Shown here piece after piece: positions 1 through 7,244 of a stretch of 20,424 bases of DNA; position 1 is the first letter of the stretch, and each line of letters starts with the position of its first letter. The stretch lies in the IMG/VR virus record IMGVR_UViG_3300021961_000799, positions 1 to 20,424 of that record; one strand, given 5' to 3'. This stretch comes from a virus. A model generated the notes under the pieces. That model was not told the DNA's origin. It searched no databases and was given only the letters and a program-made list of their open reading frames with translations. The position numbers were made by a program, and so were the translations under genes.

Positions 1-96
1 GTCCGAATTACCCGCAGGCCGACCCTTTGGGGAGGACCCAATATATAGACGACGGCCTGCGCCGCCCACAATATGTTGTGCCTTCCCTCGCATCAT
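1..96 (-). CDS. partial CDS, unknown protein running off the left edge
   Basis: An open frame starts at an ATGATG that overlaps the TGA of the upstream structural gene and stays open to the window edge (32 codons seen, beginning MMRGKAQHIVGG). The start-stop overlap matches how most genes here are joined, which is the main support. There is no strong Shine-Dalgarno sequence, and the visible part is a basic, glycine-rich stretch with no recognisable domain. The start could be the first or the second ATG (96 or 93). It could also be a chance open frame; sequence to the left would decide. Confidence 0.35.
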   Translation of the reverse strand, partial: MMRGKAQHIVGGAGRRLYIGSSPKGRPAGNSD

Positions 97-830
97 CTTA
101 GCTTCGCGGTTGCCATCGCATACTTCAGCGATGCCGAGAGCCGCTTCTTGTAGATGTTGCTGCCATAGAGCGCCATCCTCTCCTCGAACCGCAGCTTGGG
201 GCGATATGCTATGCCACGGTCGATGAAGTTCAGCACCTTCTTCACCCGACCTTTGCTCATGCGCTGATACACGCCAGCTTTGCTGCCTTGGCCGAGCGGG
301 TGGTCGATGTTCGGCACAAAGTATTTCGCACCGCCGGAACGGGTCTGCCCCTTGACTGGGCTTCGCATCTTCGGGTCACTCGATACCCGCATCGCGGACA
401 TCATCTGATTGCGGAAGCCGGGCGACATATTACCATACTGATTGAGTCGCGTTGCCTTGGTCGGCGTAACGTGCTGCAAGATGCCGCCATATGGCAAATT
501 CATCTGGAAAGCCCGCTCCATGCCAGTCTGCCCACGCAGACCGCCTTCGTTCTGCACCTCAAGATAGTGCCGCTTGCGCTGCATATCTTTGCGCCGGATC
601 GTGACAGTGTTCTCGTATTTGCGAGCGGGCTTGTATGTGAAGGCGTTGAGCGTCCAAGGGACGGGCCTATCGAATATCCGGCCCATGTCCTGTTTGTTCT
701 TTGCCACCAGCGATTTGGCTGTTTCGTTGAGCGCCTTTGAAATGGCAAACGGCATTTGCCGAGCAACCATGTTCGACATCCGCCGATTTACGTCAGCGAC
801 ATTCGATTTAAATTGGAACGCTATCGCCAT
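93..830 (-). CDS. probable minor tail/structural protein (gpZ-like)
   Basis: A 245-residue, strongly basic protein. The N-terminal part (about residues 1-60) is a helical stretch with SNVADVNRRM and ISKALNETAK. Sequences of this kind occur in phage minor tail or tail-completion proteins related to lambda gpZ. The rest is rich in Arg, Lys, Tyr and Gly and has no catalytic motif that I recognise. The start is fixed by the ATGA overlap with the stop of the upstream 62-residue gene. It lies at the far end of the early/accessory cluster, so it may mark the return to structural genes on the left. A role in head-tail joining is inferred from the overall look of the sequence, not from a diagnostic motif. 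Confidence 0.5.
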   Translation of the reverse strand: MAIAFQFKSNVADVNRRMSNMVARQMPFAISKALNETAKSLVAKNKQDMGRIFDRPVPWTLNAFTYKPARKYENTVTIRRKDMQRKRHYLEVQNEGGLRGQTGMERAFQMNLPYGGILQHVTPTKATRLNQYGNMSPGFRNQMMSAMRVSSDPKMRSPVKGQTRSGGAKYFVPNIDHPLGQGSKAGVYQRMSKGRVKKVLNFIDRGIAYRPKLRFEERMALYGSNIYKKRLSASLKYAMATAKLR

Positions 831-1018
831 CAGTTCAGCCTCTTCACGCCCTTGAGTTCGTCCATGCTCATCATTGCGGCCAGAGCCAGCGTGAGGGCGT
901 AGATCACATCCTCAATAGGCTCGTCGTCCTCAAGCATCTCGAAGCAGAACTCTAGCATAGAATGCGCTATGCCTGTGCTGTTTTCTTCATCCGCTGGTGT
1001 CAGGTCGATCAGGCTCAT
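830..1018 (-). CDS. small acidic phage protein, unknown function
   Basis: A 62-residue protein starting MSLIDLTPADEENS and containing an acidic helical segment (LEMLEDDEPIEDVIYA-like) followed by an Ala/Met-rich helix. I chose this ATG over an in-frame codon 23 residues upstream because GAGGAA lies about seven bases before it. The gene starts inside the last 32 bases of the DUF6378-like gene and ends by sharing ATGA with the structural gene. No family is recognised. The close packing suggests it is co-translated with its neighbours. Confidence 0.6.
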   Translation of the reverse strand: MSLIDLTPADEENSTGIAHSMLEFCFEMLEDDEPIEDVIYALTLALAAMMSMDELKGVKRLN

Positions 1019-1286
1019 CGCGTTCCTCGCTGTATAGCTCGGCTGCAAGAGCCAGATAGCCGATGGCATCAACGATGCTGTCCTCATGATAGCCCTGAGC
1101 CAGCCTCGCCAACTTCAAGTCTGCCATGATTACCGCGCTTTGCCAAGTCGGCACATCCTGACCGATGTGCTGCTCAATGCGATCCGCGAACCTGCGGAAG
1201 TTGACAGATGGTGTGCCGTAGTGGGCTTGGCGCGGCCCGTGGATAAGCCTGCTGGCCTCGTCAAGAACGTCCTGTCTGCGGGTCAT
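987..1286 (-). CDS. DUF6378-like phage protein
   Basis: A 99-residue protein, MTRRQDVLDEASRLIHG at the start, with the pattern YG.P..NF.R.AD in the first third, then ADLKLARL and a C-terminal DAIGYLALAAEL. This order of motifs is typical of the DUF6378 family found in many phages, an all-helical family whose reaction is not established. A MazG-like nucleotide-handling role is sometimes suspected from the helical architecture; that is inference here. The start at 1286 is favoured because it shares ATGA with the stop of the upstream gene. An ATG eight codons further upstream is also open. Confidence 0.8.
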   Translation of the reverse strand: MTRRQDVLDEASRLIHGPRQAHYGTPSVNFRRFADRIEQHIGQDVPTWQSAVIMADLKLARLAQGYHEDSIVDAIGYLALAAELYSEERDEPDRPDTSG

Positions 1287-1708
1287 ACTGTATCCATGCT
1301 TGCGGCCCACATCACGATGCGCTCGGCCTTCGGTGCTGGCATGACAACGATCTTGACGATCTTGCCTTCTTGGTGCGCGGCTTGCAGCGCAATCAGCGGG
1401 ATTTCAACCTCATCCGCCGTGACGGGGAAGTCATAATCTTGCAGCCGATCCTTCACCTCGTCGGCATCCATCATGCCTTCATCTTCCCGCGTGACCAGCG
1501 GAGCCAGCCACGGGACGCTCTGGATGTCGATCCCGCGCCTGTCGCGGTTTGGCACCAGCTTTGCCAGCACGATGTCGCTCGGCTCAATCTCGCAGGCGCG
1601 GCTGACTGTCGGTGGGATAAAGACCTGCTCGCCGTTGTCCTCTCGGACGGCGAAGGCCGACCTGCTCGGCTCGATCACATTTGTGACGATGATTGTCTGC
1701 CAGTTCAT
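1283..1708 (-). CDS. conserved-type phage hypothetical protein, possible OB-like N-terminus
   Basis: A 141-residue protein. The first 55 residues look like a small beta-barrel: short strands (TIIVTNVIEP, SAFAVREDNG, QVFIPP) and a DIVLAKLVPN segment, a pattern resembling cold-shock or S1-like OB folds. This is a weak structural resemblance only. Residues 75-100 are acidic and helical and could form a small winged helix. AGGAGA is well placed before the ATG at 1708. The gene is separated from the next upstream gene by 29 bases and overlaps the DUF6378-like gene by four bases. Nucleic-acid binding is a guess. Confidence 0.65.
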   Translation of the reverse strand: MNWQTIIVTNVIEPSRSAFAVREDNGEQVFIPPTVSRACEIEPSDIVLAKLVPNRDRRGIDIQSVPWLAPLVTREDEGMMDADEVKDRLQDYDFPVTADEVEIPLIALQAAHQEGKIVKIVVMPAPKAERIVMWAASMDTV

Positions 1709-1737
1709 TGTTGTCTCCTATGCAATCTTTCTATTCG

Positions 1738-2313
1738 TTATAGCGGCAGATCGTCAAGGTTGTCCTCGCCCGTGAACCTGAACGCCGTCACCTCTGCGCC
1801 GGGTGACCATTGCTTTATCTCGTCATATGTCTGCTTGACCACGGTCTGCTGATATGCGGCCAGCGCCAGCACCATTTCCCTCGGCGTGACAAGTTCAACA
1901 TCGGGATACTTCTCCGATGCCCTCTGCCAGCCCCTAGGATCGCGCAGGAGGCCGTATCTCCGACCCTCGGCTTCCATGATCCAGCAAAGATCGGAGGCTG
2001 GTTCCACGCCGCTATTTTCGGCCTCTCCGTCCATAGCCATCAATCCGCGCATACAGACGCCCACCCACTTCTTGACGCCCTCAAGATCGTTGGCCTCGAT
2101 CTGCTCGTTCAGCGATGCCATCGCATAGCCATATTTCGAGGCGGTCTCGGCGCTGACTAGCTCTGGCAACATATCGACGCCCCACTTGCGCTCCATCTCA
2201 CGGGTGAGCCTGTCAAACGGCCCGATGGCAAAGTCGATCATGATCTCGTCTTTGCTCGCATGTGGCGTGATGAGGCGGTCGGATTTCTTCTGCCGAATAG
2301 GTTTCTTGCTCAT
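1738..2313 (-). CDS. phage hypothetical protein
   Basis: A 191-residue soluble protein with a basic N-terminus (MSKKPIRQKKSDR) and then a mainly helical body. It includes FDRLTREMERKWG near residues 33-45 and a conserved-looking DLCWIMEAEGRRYG near residues 107-121. No catalytic motif or family is recognised. The ATG shares ATGA with the stop of the upstream nuclease-like gene, and AGAGGAA lies before it. Its place between a nuclease-like gene and small accessory genes suggests an early role, but nothing in the sequence defines it. Confidence 0.65.
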   Translation of the reverse strand: MSKKPIRQKKSDRLITPHASKDEIMIDFAIGPFDRLTREMERKWGVDMLPELVSAETASKYGYAMASLNEQIEANDLEGVKKWVGVCMRGLMAMDGEAENSGVEPASDLCWIMEAEGRRYGLLRDPRGWQRASEKYPDVELVTPREMVLALAAYQQTVVKQTYDEIKQWSPGAEVTAFRFTGEDNLDDLPL

Positions 2314-2813
2314 TGATATTTCCTCTCACACAGTTTGGCCCAAATGTCGGGCATGGTCATCAACTCAATCTGATCCATGACATAGCATAGGCCACGCCCA
2401 AGATCGGCCTGCGCGGCTTCCCGCAGAAAGGTAGCCTTGCCAACGCCGCCGACCACGTTCATCACATCCTCGGCCTCGGTCTTGGTGACAAGTATCGCCA
2501 AATCGGCATTGAAAGCATCGTGCGATTTGAACAGCAGCCTGCCTGTTTCATGGAATGTCGCCTTCACATCAATCGACACATCGCCCACCCACATATCGAC
2601 GCCATCATCTATGCCGAGAGCCATCGCGGAGTAATCTGCGCCAAGCAGCTTGGCGACCGCCATCTCAGCGCGGATGCCGAGGTAGTCAAGATCGCCATCG
2701 CTCTCGCCTGCTCGCTTCTGATTGCTGACAGCCGCCGCACGGGCCAACTGCCAACGCAGCGCAGCCGCCTGACGGGCCAGCGAGAGTTCCTGTTTGGTGA
2801 GCCGGATTTTCAT
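2310..2813 (-). CDS. PD-(D/E)XK nuclease-like phage protein
   Basis: A 167-residue protein with the residue order of a PD-(D/E)XK nuclease: E50 in a helix (IRAEMAVAKLLG), D73 after a GIDDGVDM turn, then the strand SIDVKAT supplying D82 and K84. The N-terminal 35 residues are a basic, Ala-rich helix. The frame is open further upstream to 3017, but that part reads through the inverted-repeat region. The ATG at 2813 has a textbook GGAGG seven bases before it, so I start here. It is the first gene after the iteron region, downstream of the primase-helicase. DNA cleavage is inferred from fold-level motifs; a catalytically weak or structural relative is possible. Confidence 0.6.
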   Translation of the reverse strand: MKIRLTKQELSLARQAAALRWQLARAAAVSNQKRAGESDGDLDYLGIRAEMAVAKLLGADYSAMALGIDDGVDMWVGDVSIDVKATFHETGRLLFKSHDAFNADLAILVTKTEAEDVMNVVGGVGKATFLREAAQADLGRGLCYVMDQIELMTMPDIWAKLCERKYQ

Positions 2814-2841
2814 TTTTGACCTCCGTGGATGCTGGCGCGGG

Positions 2842-2946
2842 ATTGCCCTGTTAGCCGTAAAACCCCAGCTTGCTGCGCCACTGACGCGCCAGTGGCAGTA
2901 GCGCAGTGGCGCAGAATGCGCCGCTGGGTTTTTACTATAGGGCAAT
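2842..2946. other. 105-bp imperfect dyad around the iterons (candidate replication origin)
   Basis: Matching inverted arms are nested around a centre near 2894. ATTGCCCT at 2842-2849 pairs with AGGGCAAT at 2939-2946. GTAAAACCCCAGC at 2857-2869 pairs with GCTGGGTTTTTAC at 2923-2935 at 12 of 13 positions. TGCGCCACTG at 2874-2883 pairs with CAGTGGCGCA at 2904-2913. The centre holds GCCAGTGGC. Three successive arms in register make a large cruciform or RNA stem likely by design. A replication-initiation role is inferred from position (between primase-helicase and nuclease genes) and from the iterons. Confidence 0.6.
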
Positions 2947-3016
2947 TCAGCAGTGGCGCACTCAATTTGCGCCACTGGTGCGCCACTGAAACCACCTCTT
3001 GCATTCCAGTGGCGCA
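2874..3016. repeat. iteron-like cluster of CAGTGGCGCA repeats in both orientations
   Basis: The decamer CAGTGGCGCA occurs exactly at 2904-2913, 2951-2960 and 3007-3016. Its complement TGCGCCACTG occurs exactly at 2874-2883, 2968-2977 and 2979-2988. There is a one-mismatch copy at 2917-2926 and a partial copy at 2890-2897. The pair 2951-2960/2968-2977 forms a perfect 10-bp stem with a 7-base loop, and 2904-2913/2917-2926 a near-perfect stem with a 3-base loop. No T-run follows the stems in the minus direction, so these are not simple terminators. The cluster fills the only sizeable non-coding gap in the replication module and is a candidate origin or multi-site operator. Confidence 0.85.
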
Positions 3017-3018
3017 AA

Positions 3019-5319
3019 TCAATTTTGCTCTCCTACACGCCCTGTCGAGACCACACCTTTGCGGTCCTTCCGCTGGCTTTCACTCTTGTAAGTGACCTCT
3101 TCAAGAAGCCCTTCTTCCATCCATTTCTTCAGGATGGCCTTCGCCTGAATGTCGGTTTTCGCGTTCAAAGGGTCGCCAAATTTCTGCTGCATGATGACCC
3201 TGCCAGCCCAGCGATCCTTGTCTTGCGGACGCAGCGACCACTTCTCGCCGTTCTCTGGGCCTGCGTCGATCTTGTCCAAGATTTGATTGACCACCCGATC
3301 CGTCATGCCAGCCCACTGGTCAGGCAGCTTGTAGCCCGCCGCCACGCCGATCCATTCGTCATTGTCTAGCTTCACGCCAATCATGCGGCGGTAGACCTGT
3401 GCATCCGGCGGCGGTGCAAGGTTGGCCTTGCCGTCCGTCACCGAGAACAGCCCTCTGGCCTCGATCTCAGGTATGCCAAGCCGTGCCGCCTCGTCGGCTG
3501 ACACGCGGTTGATCACCCGTGCTGCCCGTGCTGCGCCGATCAGTGAGCCTGCGCCACGCACCGAGTCGATGTCGCTGTCCTGACCGTTGCCTTTGCGAAC
3601 ATGGTGAACCAGATGCACGGCAGCGTTGGTCTCGCGGGCAAGCCGCCGCAGCATAGCGACGACCACCTGAATACTCATGTTGGAGTTCTCGTTGACTTGG
3701 TGGACTGAGATGAATGGGTCAATGATGACCAGCCCGATGCTATGCTCTATGATCTTGTCCCGCATGAAATTGAGCAAGGCGTCATTCTGCTGAACGCCAT
3801 CCCTGCCCTCTGCTGCCAGCACGATCCCAATGTCATCCTCGCCATCCATGAACAAACGGCCAGCGATGTCTTCGTGCTTGACCTCATAATGCCGCATCGC
3901 AGCGGCCAGCCTCAACTCCATCTCAATGCGCGGGTCTTCTAGATTGAGCAGCCAGACGTTTGTCCGCTCTTTTACCGCCTCGTCCAGCAAAGCCCGCCCA
4001 GTTGCCACGGCCAGCGCCTCGATCATCAGCAAGCTGGATTTGCCGATCCCGCCTGCCGATGCTGTGACTGACAGATAGCTGCGGATGTGGTGATGGGCGT
4101 AAATCCAAGCCCGCTTTGGCAGGCTGGCCTCGTCGATGGGCGCAACTGGTGTCGGCCATGTCTGCTCGGCTGGCTCGGCCAGATCGACCATCGGCGGTAG
4201 ATCAGGCTCCTCCTCGGTCGGCAGGTCGTCGAAGTCATCGTAGTTGTCAACCGCCGACTGTTCCTCGATCTGGCGGTTGACCTGCTCAAAAGGACTAGGG
4301 CGGATTTCGTCGGCATAGGCGCGGACTGCTTTTCGCATATCGCCGCCATGCTCAAAATGACAGTAGAGATCGAAGGCGTCGCCCCAGCAATATGCCTCGC
4401 GCTGCTGGCCGATCCCAGCCGCCATGTCGCTGCCCGACAGGCTGACCCAATGTGTGCCATAGTCTCGCGTGGCAAACGATCCGCTGGTCTGATACGGGCT
4501 GCGGTAGTGGTCGCTGGCACCTTGTCGCTCGTAGCCATAGCGCAGGAGCGCGTCAGACACGTTATAACGGGCGTTAAACGCATCCACATGGTCAACATCA
4601 TCTGGCCTTGCAGCCGCCCTCTGAGCGCGTTCTGCGGCCCTCTGAGCGCGTTCCCGTGCAGCCTGCTCCTCGGCCATCTGCTCGCGCTGCTTGCTGAACA
4701 GCATATTCTGCCAGACGCGGCTCTCCTGCACGTTGAAATATTGCTCGCCACGATGCGGCAGGCCGTGGTAGAATAGCGGCTGGCCTGCGTCATCGCGGCG
4801 GGCTGGCGGCACGTTGGGCAGGAACACAGGCTGACCTGTGCGGGCCAACGCCGCATCACACTCAATGGAATGCTCGGCCCACATCAGGTCAAACAGGCTG
4901 GCCTGCACGGCGGCATAGTCGGTCCCGCTAACAGGCTCGGCCAGAGGTATGATGACGCGCCACTTCTGCTCCTCATGGCTGGCCCCAGCCGACGAATAGA
5001 ACAGCGCAGCGGAATTGCCCGTTAGGTCGGTGATGGCCGACTTTAGCTCGGTCAGGCTTGGCGAGCCTTTGTCAACGTCGATGCAGAGCAGCCAGTATGT
5101 GCCAGCCTCGCGCTGGCGGTTATGCGAGCGAGCGTCATGCTCGATATAGGTGGAGCCGATCACGAAGTCGGCATCGGCCTTATCCTTGGCCTGCGGAGTT
5201 TTGACCAGCTCGGCAATCTCACGCAGCGAGATGGTGTCGTATCGCTGGCCCTCACTATGTATCAGGGTGTCCCGACCGCCGTGGCCTAGTAGAAATTTCT
5301 GGTTGACTGCACTGCTCAT
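3019..5319 (-). CDS. fused primase-helicase (AEP-like plus RepA/RecA-fold ATPase)
   Basis: A 766-residue replication protein. The N-terminal region resembles an archaeo-eukaryotic primase: DARSHNR near residue 62 and the strand LLCIDVDKG at 77-85, whose spaced aspartates fit the catalytic DxD. Residues 206-240 are a charged coiled coil with a duplicated RAQRAA. CWGDAFDLYCHFEHGGD at 311-327 is a conserved-looking linker segment. The C-terminal half is a hexameric-helicase-type ATPase: Walker A GGIGKSS at 423-429, Walker B GLVIIDPF at 529-536, and HLVHHVRKG at 569-577 as the sensor-like strand. The last 100 residues resemble a winged helix. It lies between the SSB and the iterons and would prime and unwind phage DNA. 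There is a modest GAGGAA before the ATG. Confidence 0.85.
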   Translation of the reverse strand: MSSAVNQKFLLGHGGRDTLIHSEGQRYDTISLREIAELVKTPQAKDKADADFVIGSTYIEHDARSHNRQREAGTYWLLCIDVDKGSPSLTELKSAITDLTGNSAALFYSSAGASHEEQKWRVIIPLAEPVSGTDYAAVQASLFDLMWAEHSIECDAALARTGQPVFLPNVPPARRDDAGQPLFYHGLPHRGEQYFNVQESRVWQNMLFSKQREQMAEEQAARERAQRAAERAQRAAARPDDVDHVDAFNARYNVSDALLRYGYERQGASDHYRSPYQTSGSFATRDYGTHWVSLSGSDMAAGIGQQREAYCWGDAFDLYCHFEHGGDMRKAVRAYADEIRPSPFEQVNRQIEEQSAVDNYDDFDDLPTEEEPDLPPMVDLAEPAEQTWPTPVAPIDEASLPKRAWIYAHHHIRSYLSVTASAGGIGKSSLLMIEALAVATGRALLDEAVKERTNVWLLNLEDPRIEMELRLAAAMRHYEVKHEDIAGRLFMDGEDDIGIVLAAEGRDGVQQNDALLNFMRDKIIEHSIGLVIIDPFISVHQVNENSNMSIQVVVAMLRRLARETNAAVHLVHHVRKGNGQDSDIDSVRGAGSLIGAARAARVINRVSADEAARLGIPEIEARGLFSVTDGKANLAPPPDAQVYRRMIGVKLDNDEWIGVAAGYKLPDQWAGMTDRVVNQILDKIDAGPENGEKWSLRPQDKDRWAGRVIMQQKFGDPLNAKTDIQAKAILKKWMEEGLLEEVTYKSESQRKDRKGVVSTGRVGEQN
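4616..4653. repeat. 21-bp tandem duplication inside the primase-helicase gene
   Basis: GCCCTCTGAGCGCGTTC occurs at 4616-4632 and again at 4637-4653, a period of 21 bases that keeps the frame. It encodes the repeated RAQRAAE segment of the coiled-coil linker between the primase and helicase halves. It is probably a recent slippage duplication that changes linker length. Confidence 0.85.
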
Positions 5320-5367
5320 ACTGATAACATTCCTCTTGCAAGTCTATTGCCTAAATTCTCCCAAACT

Positions 5368-5402
5368 GACCCGCAGGCTTCTCCCACCTGCGGGTCTTTT
5401 TT
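5368..5402 (+). terminator. intrinsic terminator facing the plus strand
   Basis: GACCCGCAGG (5368-5377) and CCTGCGGGTC (5387-5396) form a perfect 10-bp GC-rich stem with a 9-base loop, followed by six T residues (5397-5402) on the plus strand. This is a textbook rho-independent terminator for rightward transcripts. In the minus direction the stem is followed only by AGTTTGGG, so it should be weak for the operon it sits in. It lies in the 89-base gap between the SSB and primase-helicase genes. No plus-strand gene is seen ending here. Confidence 0.8.
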
Positions 5403-5408
5403 GTGGCC

Positions 5409-6071
5409 CTAGAAGGGAATTTCGTCGTCTAGGACGGATGCAGGCACGGGCTTGCTTGGCGCGGCAAACGGATCGTCAGCCGGGGCTGGAGCCTTGACCG
5501 CCGCATCGAAGGCATCAAGCTCAGAGCCAGCCCCCACGATGGTCGTCGCAGTTGTCTCAAAGTCATCAAGGCTGTCGCCGCCATAGACCGCGTGAGTGAC
5601 CTGCACGGTGTCGATCAGGAGCGAGATACCGCCAGCACCATCGGGATCGGTGGCGGGATAGGCAATCACACGGATGTTGCCCTTGGAGCCGCCCCAGAAG
5701 CCCGCATCGGCCAGCGGTTGTTTGTTGCCATCGATTACCTTCGGCGGCGTGTTGACCGAGCCTTCGCGGTTGGTGCCATTGCGCTTGGCGCGAAACTCGA
5801 TATTGCCGTTTTCGAGCTTCTTCATGCCGAAGATTTTGCTGAAGGCGGGCGAGCTTTTCCGTGCCTCGTAGTGCGCCTTCATCTCGGCATAGATCGCCTT
5901 GGCGTCTGCCTGCGACATCTCCCAAGCCACCGAATAGGCCGCATTGCTTGCGGTCGGCTGGCATGGCTCGCTGCGCTTCTCGGCGGTGTTGTAGCGGTAG
6001 GTCTGGTTCAGTCGAGGATACTTGAACTCGACGTTGCGAAACATAAATTGACGGAAGTCTTCGTTTGCCAT
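5409..6071 (-). CDS. single-stranded DNA-binding protein (phage DUF2815/gp2.5-like)
   Basis: A 220-residue protein, MANEDFRQFMFRNVEFKYPR at the N-terminus, ending in the acidic tip DDEIPF. An acidic, aromatic-ended C-terminus is the protein-interaction tail of many SSBs. The body has the features of phage SSBs of the DUF2815/T7 gp2.5 kind: an early aromatic-rich strand, a helical insert with ADAKAIYAEMKAHYEARK, a strand pair around NGNIEFRAKRNG, and GNIRVIAYPAT. A linker of about 30 residues rich in Pro, Ala and Asp precedes the tip. AAGGAGAAACC precedes the ATG at 6071; the seven-codon upstream extension lacks a site. It lies between the exonuclease and primase-helicase genes. It would protect single strands during replication and recombination. 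Confidence 0.75.
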   Translation of the reverse strand: MANEDFRQFMFRNVEFKYPRLNQTYRYNTAEKRSEPCQPTASNAAYSVAWEMSQADAKAIYAEMKAHYEARKSSPAFSKIFGMKKLENGNIEFRAKRNGTNREGSVNTPPKVIDGNKQPLADAGFWGGSKGNIRVIAYPATDPDGAGGISLLIDTVQVTHAVYGGDSLDDFETTATTIVGAGSELDAFDAAVKAPAPADDPFAAPSKPVPASVLDDEIPF

Positions 6072-6088
6072 TTGGTTTCTCCTTTGGC

Positions 6089-6862
6089 TCAAAAGTCCGC
6101 TTCAAGCCATTTCGGCAGGTGAAGCGTGTTGATGTCGGGCCAGCCCGTTGTGTAGTGGCCCGTTAGTTCAGCTTGCTTGATCTGCTCAAGCGCCTTGAAC
6201 ATCTCGGTCGCACCCCATGCCAGATATTCGGGCGACAGGGCATGGATGCAGATTTCATGCGGCGGCTCTTTTTCCACACACACAAAGATAAAATTTGTGA
6301 CATGACAGCCTTCAAGTTTCAAGACCCTCATGTAAAACGCGGCTTGGATCGCATAGCGATAGGTGAAGGCATCCTTGCCGAAGCCACGCGGGCTGGCATC
6401 CTGACAGGTCTTGATGTCATAGATGATGCCGCCCTCGGGCCAATAGCTGTCTGGCCGTGCCTTCAGCGGCAGGCCAATGTCAGGATCAGTGCAGAAGAAG
6501 CTGGCCTCGTTGACCGTAGTTTCGCCAGCCATCCGCCGCCCGGCTGGGTGGAAAAGTATGCTGTCGGCCATCGAGCGGGCCAGATCATAGTCGCCGCTGG
6601 TCAACAGCAGCTTCTCGCCAGCCTCGTCTTGGGCATCCTTCCATTTCGACCCGCGCCGATCATCTGGCCCGCGCAAGACCATCTTGCCGCCCTCTAGCAC
6701 CATGTCGTGAACGGCGGTGCCGAGGTCAAATGCTGGGCTGGCCTTGTAGACCTTGGCCTTCCAGTGGGCCAGCGATTTGGCCGCGACCAGCTTCACATCG
6801 CTGCTGCTGATGGCGTGGTGGGCGTGGTATTCAGCGTTTGAAAGGTTCTTGTCTATCGTCAT
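6089..6862 (-). CDS. RecE/RecB-family PD-(D/E)XK exonuclease
   Basis: A 257-residue protein with the motif order of the RecB-like phage exonucleases (exodeoxyribonuclease VIII C-terminal type): ISSSDVK near residue 18, GTAVHDMVLE with H52, LKARPDSY with D138, IYDIKTC with D149 and K151, and YAIQAAFYM with Q173 and Y177. These match the conserved H, D, D-x-K and QxxxY motifs. The enzyme should resect double-stranded DNA ends to leave single strands for annealing. It starts within the last 32 bases of the resolvase-like gene, with GGGAG before the ATG. The SSB follows 17 bases later, which fits a replication-recombination unit. No separate RecT/Beta-type annealing protein is visible in the window. 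Confidence 0.85.
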   Translation of the reverse strand: MTIDKNLSNAEYHAHHAISSSDVKLVAAKSLAHWKAKVYKASPAFDLGTAVHDMVLEGGKMVLRGPDDRRGSKWKDAQDEAGEKLLLTSGDYDLARSMADSILFHPAGRRMAGETTVNEASFFCTDPDIGLPLKARPDSYWPEGGIIYDIKTCQDASPRGFGKDAFTYRYAIQAAFYMRVLKLEGCHVTNFIFVCVEKEPPHEICIHALSPEYLAWGATEMFKALEQIKQAELTGHYTTGWPDINTLHLPKWLEADF

Positions 6863-7244
6863 TCATTAGCTCCCTCGTCACATAGCAAAAGGTCTCAAAA
6901 TCCAGATCGACTGTGTAGCCTTCTCTGGCATCACATATCGCCGCCAGCGGGATTGTCACCATGACTGGCCTGCGATCATACTGCCAGACCACCGCTGGCG
7001 TCTTCTTCGCTGCATCCGCCGCAGCCTGCGCTTGCTCCATCCAGCCGACACGGCAACCCGTCCCGCTGGCATATCGCTTACATTCTATCGTCCACGGGAA
7101 GGCCGCATTGTCGCAGGTCAGGTCGCCGTGATTGCCAGCGCGGTATTGCTCTAGGTTGCGCTTGAACGTCAGCCCAAGCTCAAGGAATAGTTCCTTGGCA
7201 ATCTTGCGCTCAAACTGAGCGCCCTTCGTGCGACCATTAATCAA
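6831..7244 (-). CDS. Hjc-like PD-(D/E)XK endonuclease, possible Holliday junction resolvase
   Basis: About 137 residues from a TTG start. Motifs read KGAQFERKIAKELF with a conserved Glu near residue 12, GDLTCD with Asp near 41, and TIECKR with Glu near 54 and Lys near 56. These give the E...D...E-x-K order of archaeal-type Holliday junction resolvases and related phage nucleases. An ATG thirteen codons upstream (7283) keeps the frame but lacks a ribosome binding site and would overlap the ribbon-helix-helix gene by 47 bases. The TTG has AAAGG seven bases before it and shares TTGATTAA with that gene's stop. It would process branched DNA made during replication or recombination. A plain VRR-NUC-like nuclease role is the alternative. 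Confidence 0.7.
   Translation of the reverse strand: MINGRTKGAQFERKIAKELFLELGLTFKRNLEQYRAGNHGDLTCDNAAFPWTIECKRYASGTGCRVGWMEQAQAAADAAKKTPAVVWQYDRRPVMVTIPLAAICDAREGYTVDLDFETFCYVTRELMNDDRQEPFKR

Noticed and set aside
10-19. ACCCGCAGGC, the same as one arm of the terminator at 5369-5378
   Set aside because: The second arm and the T-run are missing, and ten bases can recur by chance.
2934-2942. ACTATAGGG, like the core of a T7 promoter
   Set aside because: Only the last nine bases match, the upstream recognition half is absent, and no phage RNA polymerase gene is seen in the window.
2814-3017. Upstream extension of the nuclease-like gene by 68 codons
   Set aside because: It reads through the inverted repeats, and the ATG at 2813 has a near-perfect ribosome binding site.
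4348-4776. Plus-strand open frame of 142 codons inside the primase-helicase gene
   Set aside because: It lies fully opposite a gene with clear domains, has no convincing ribosome binding site and no recognisable protein features.
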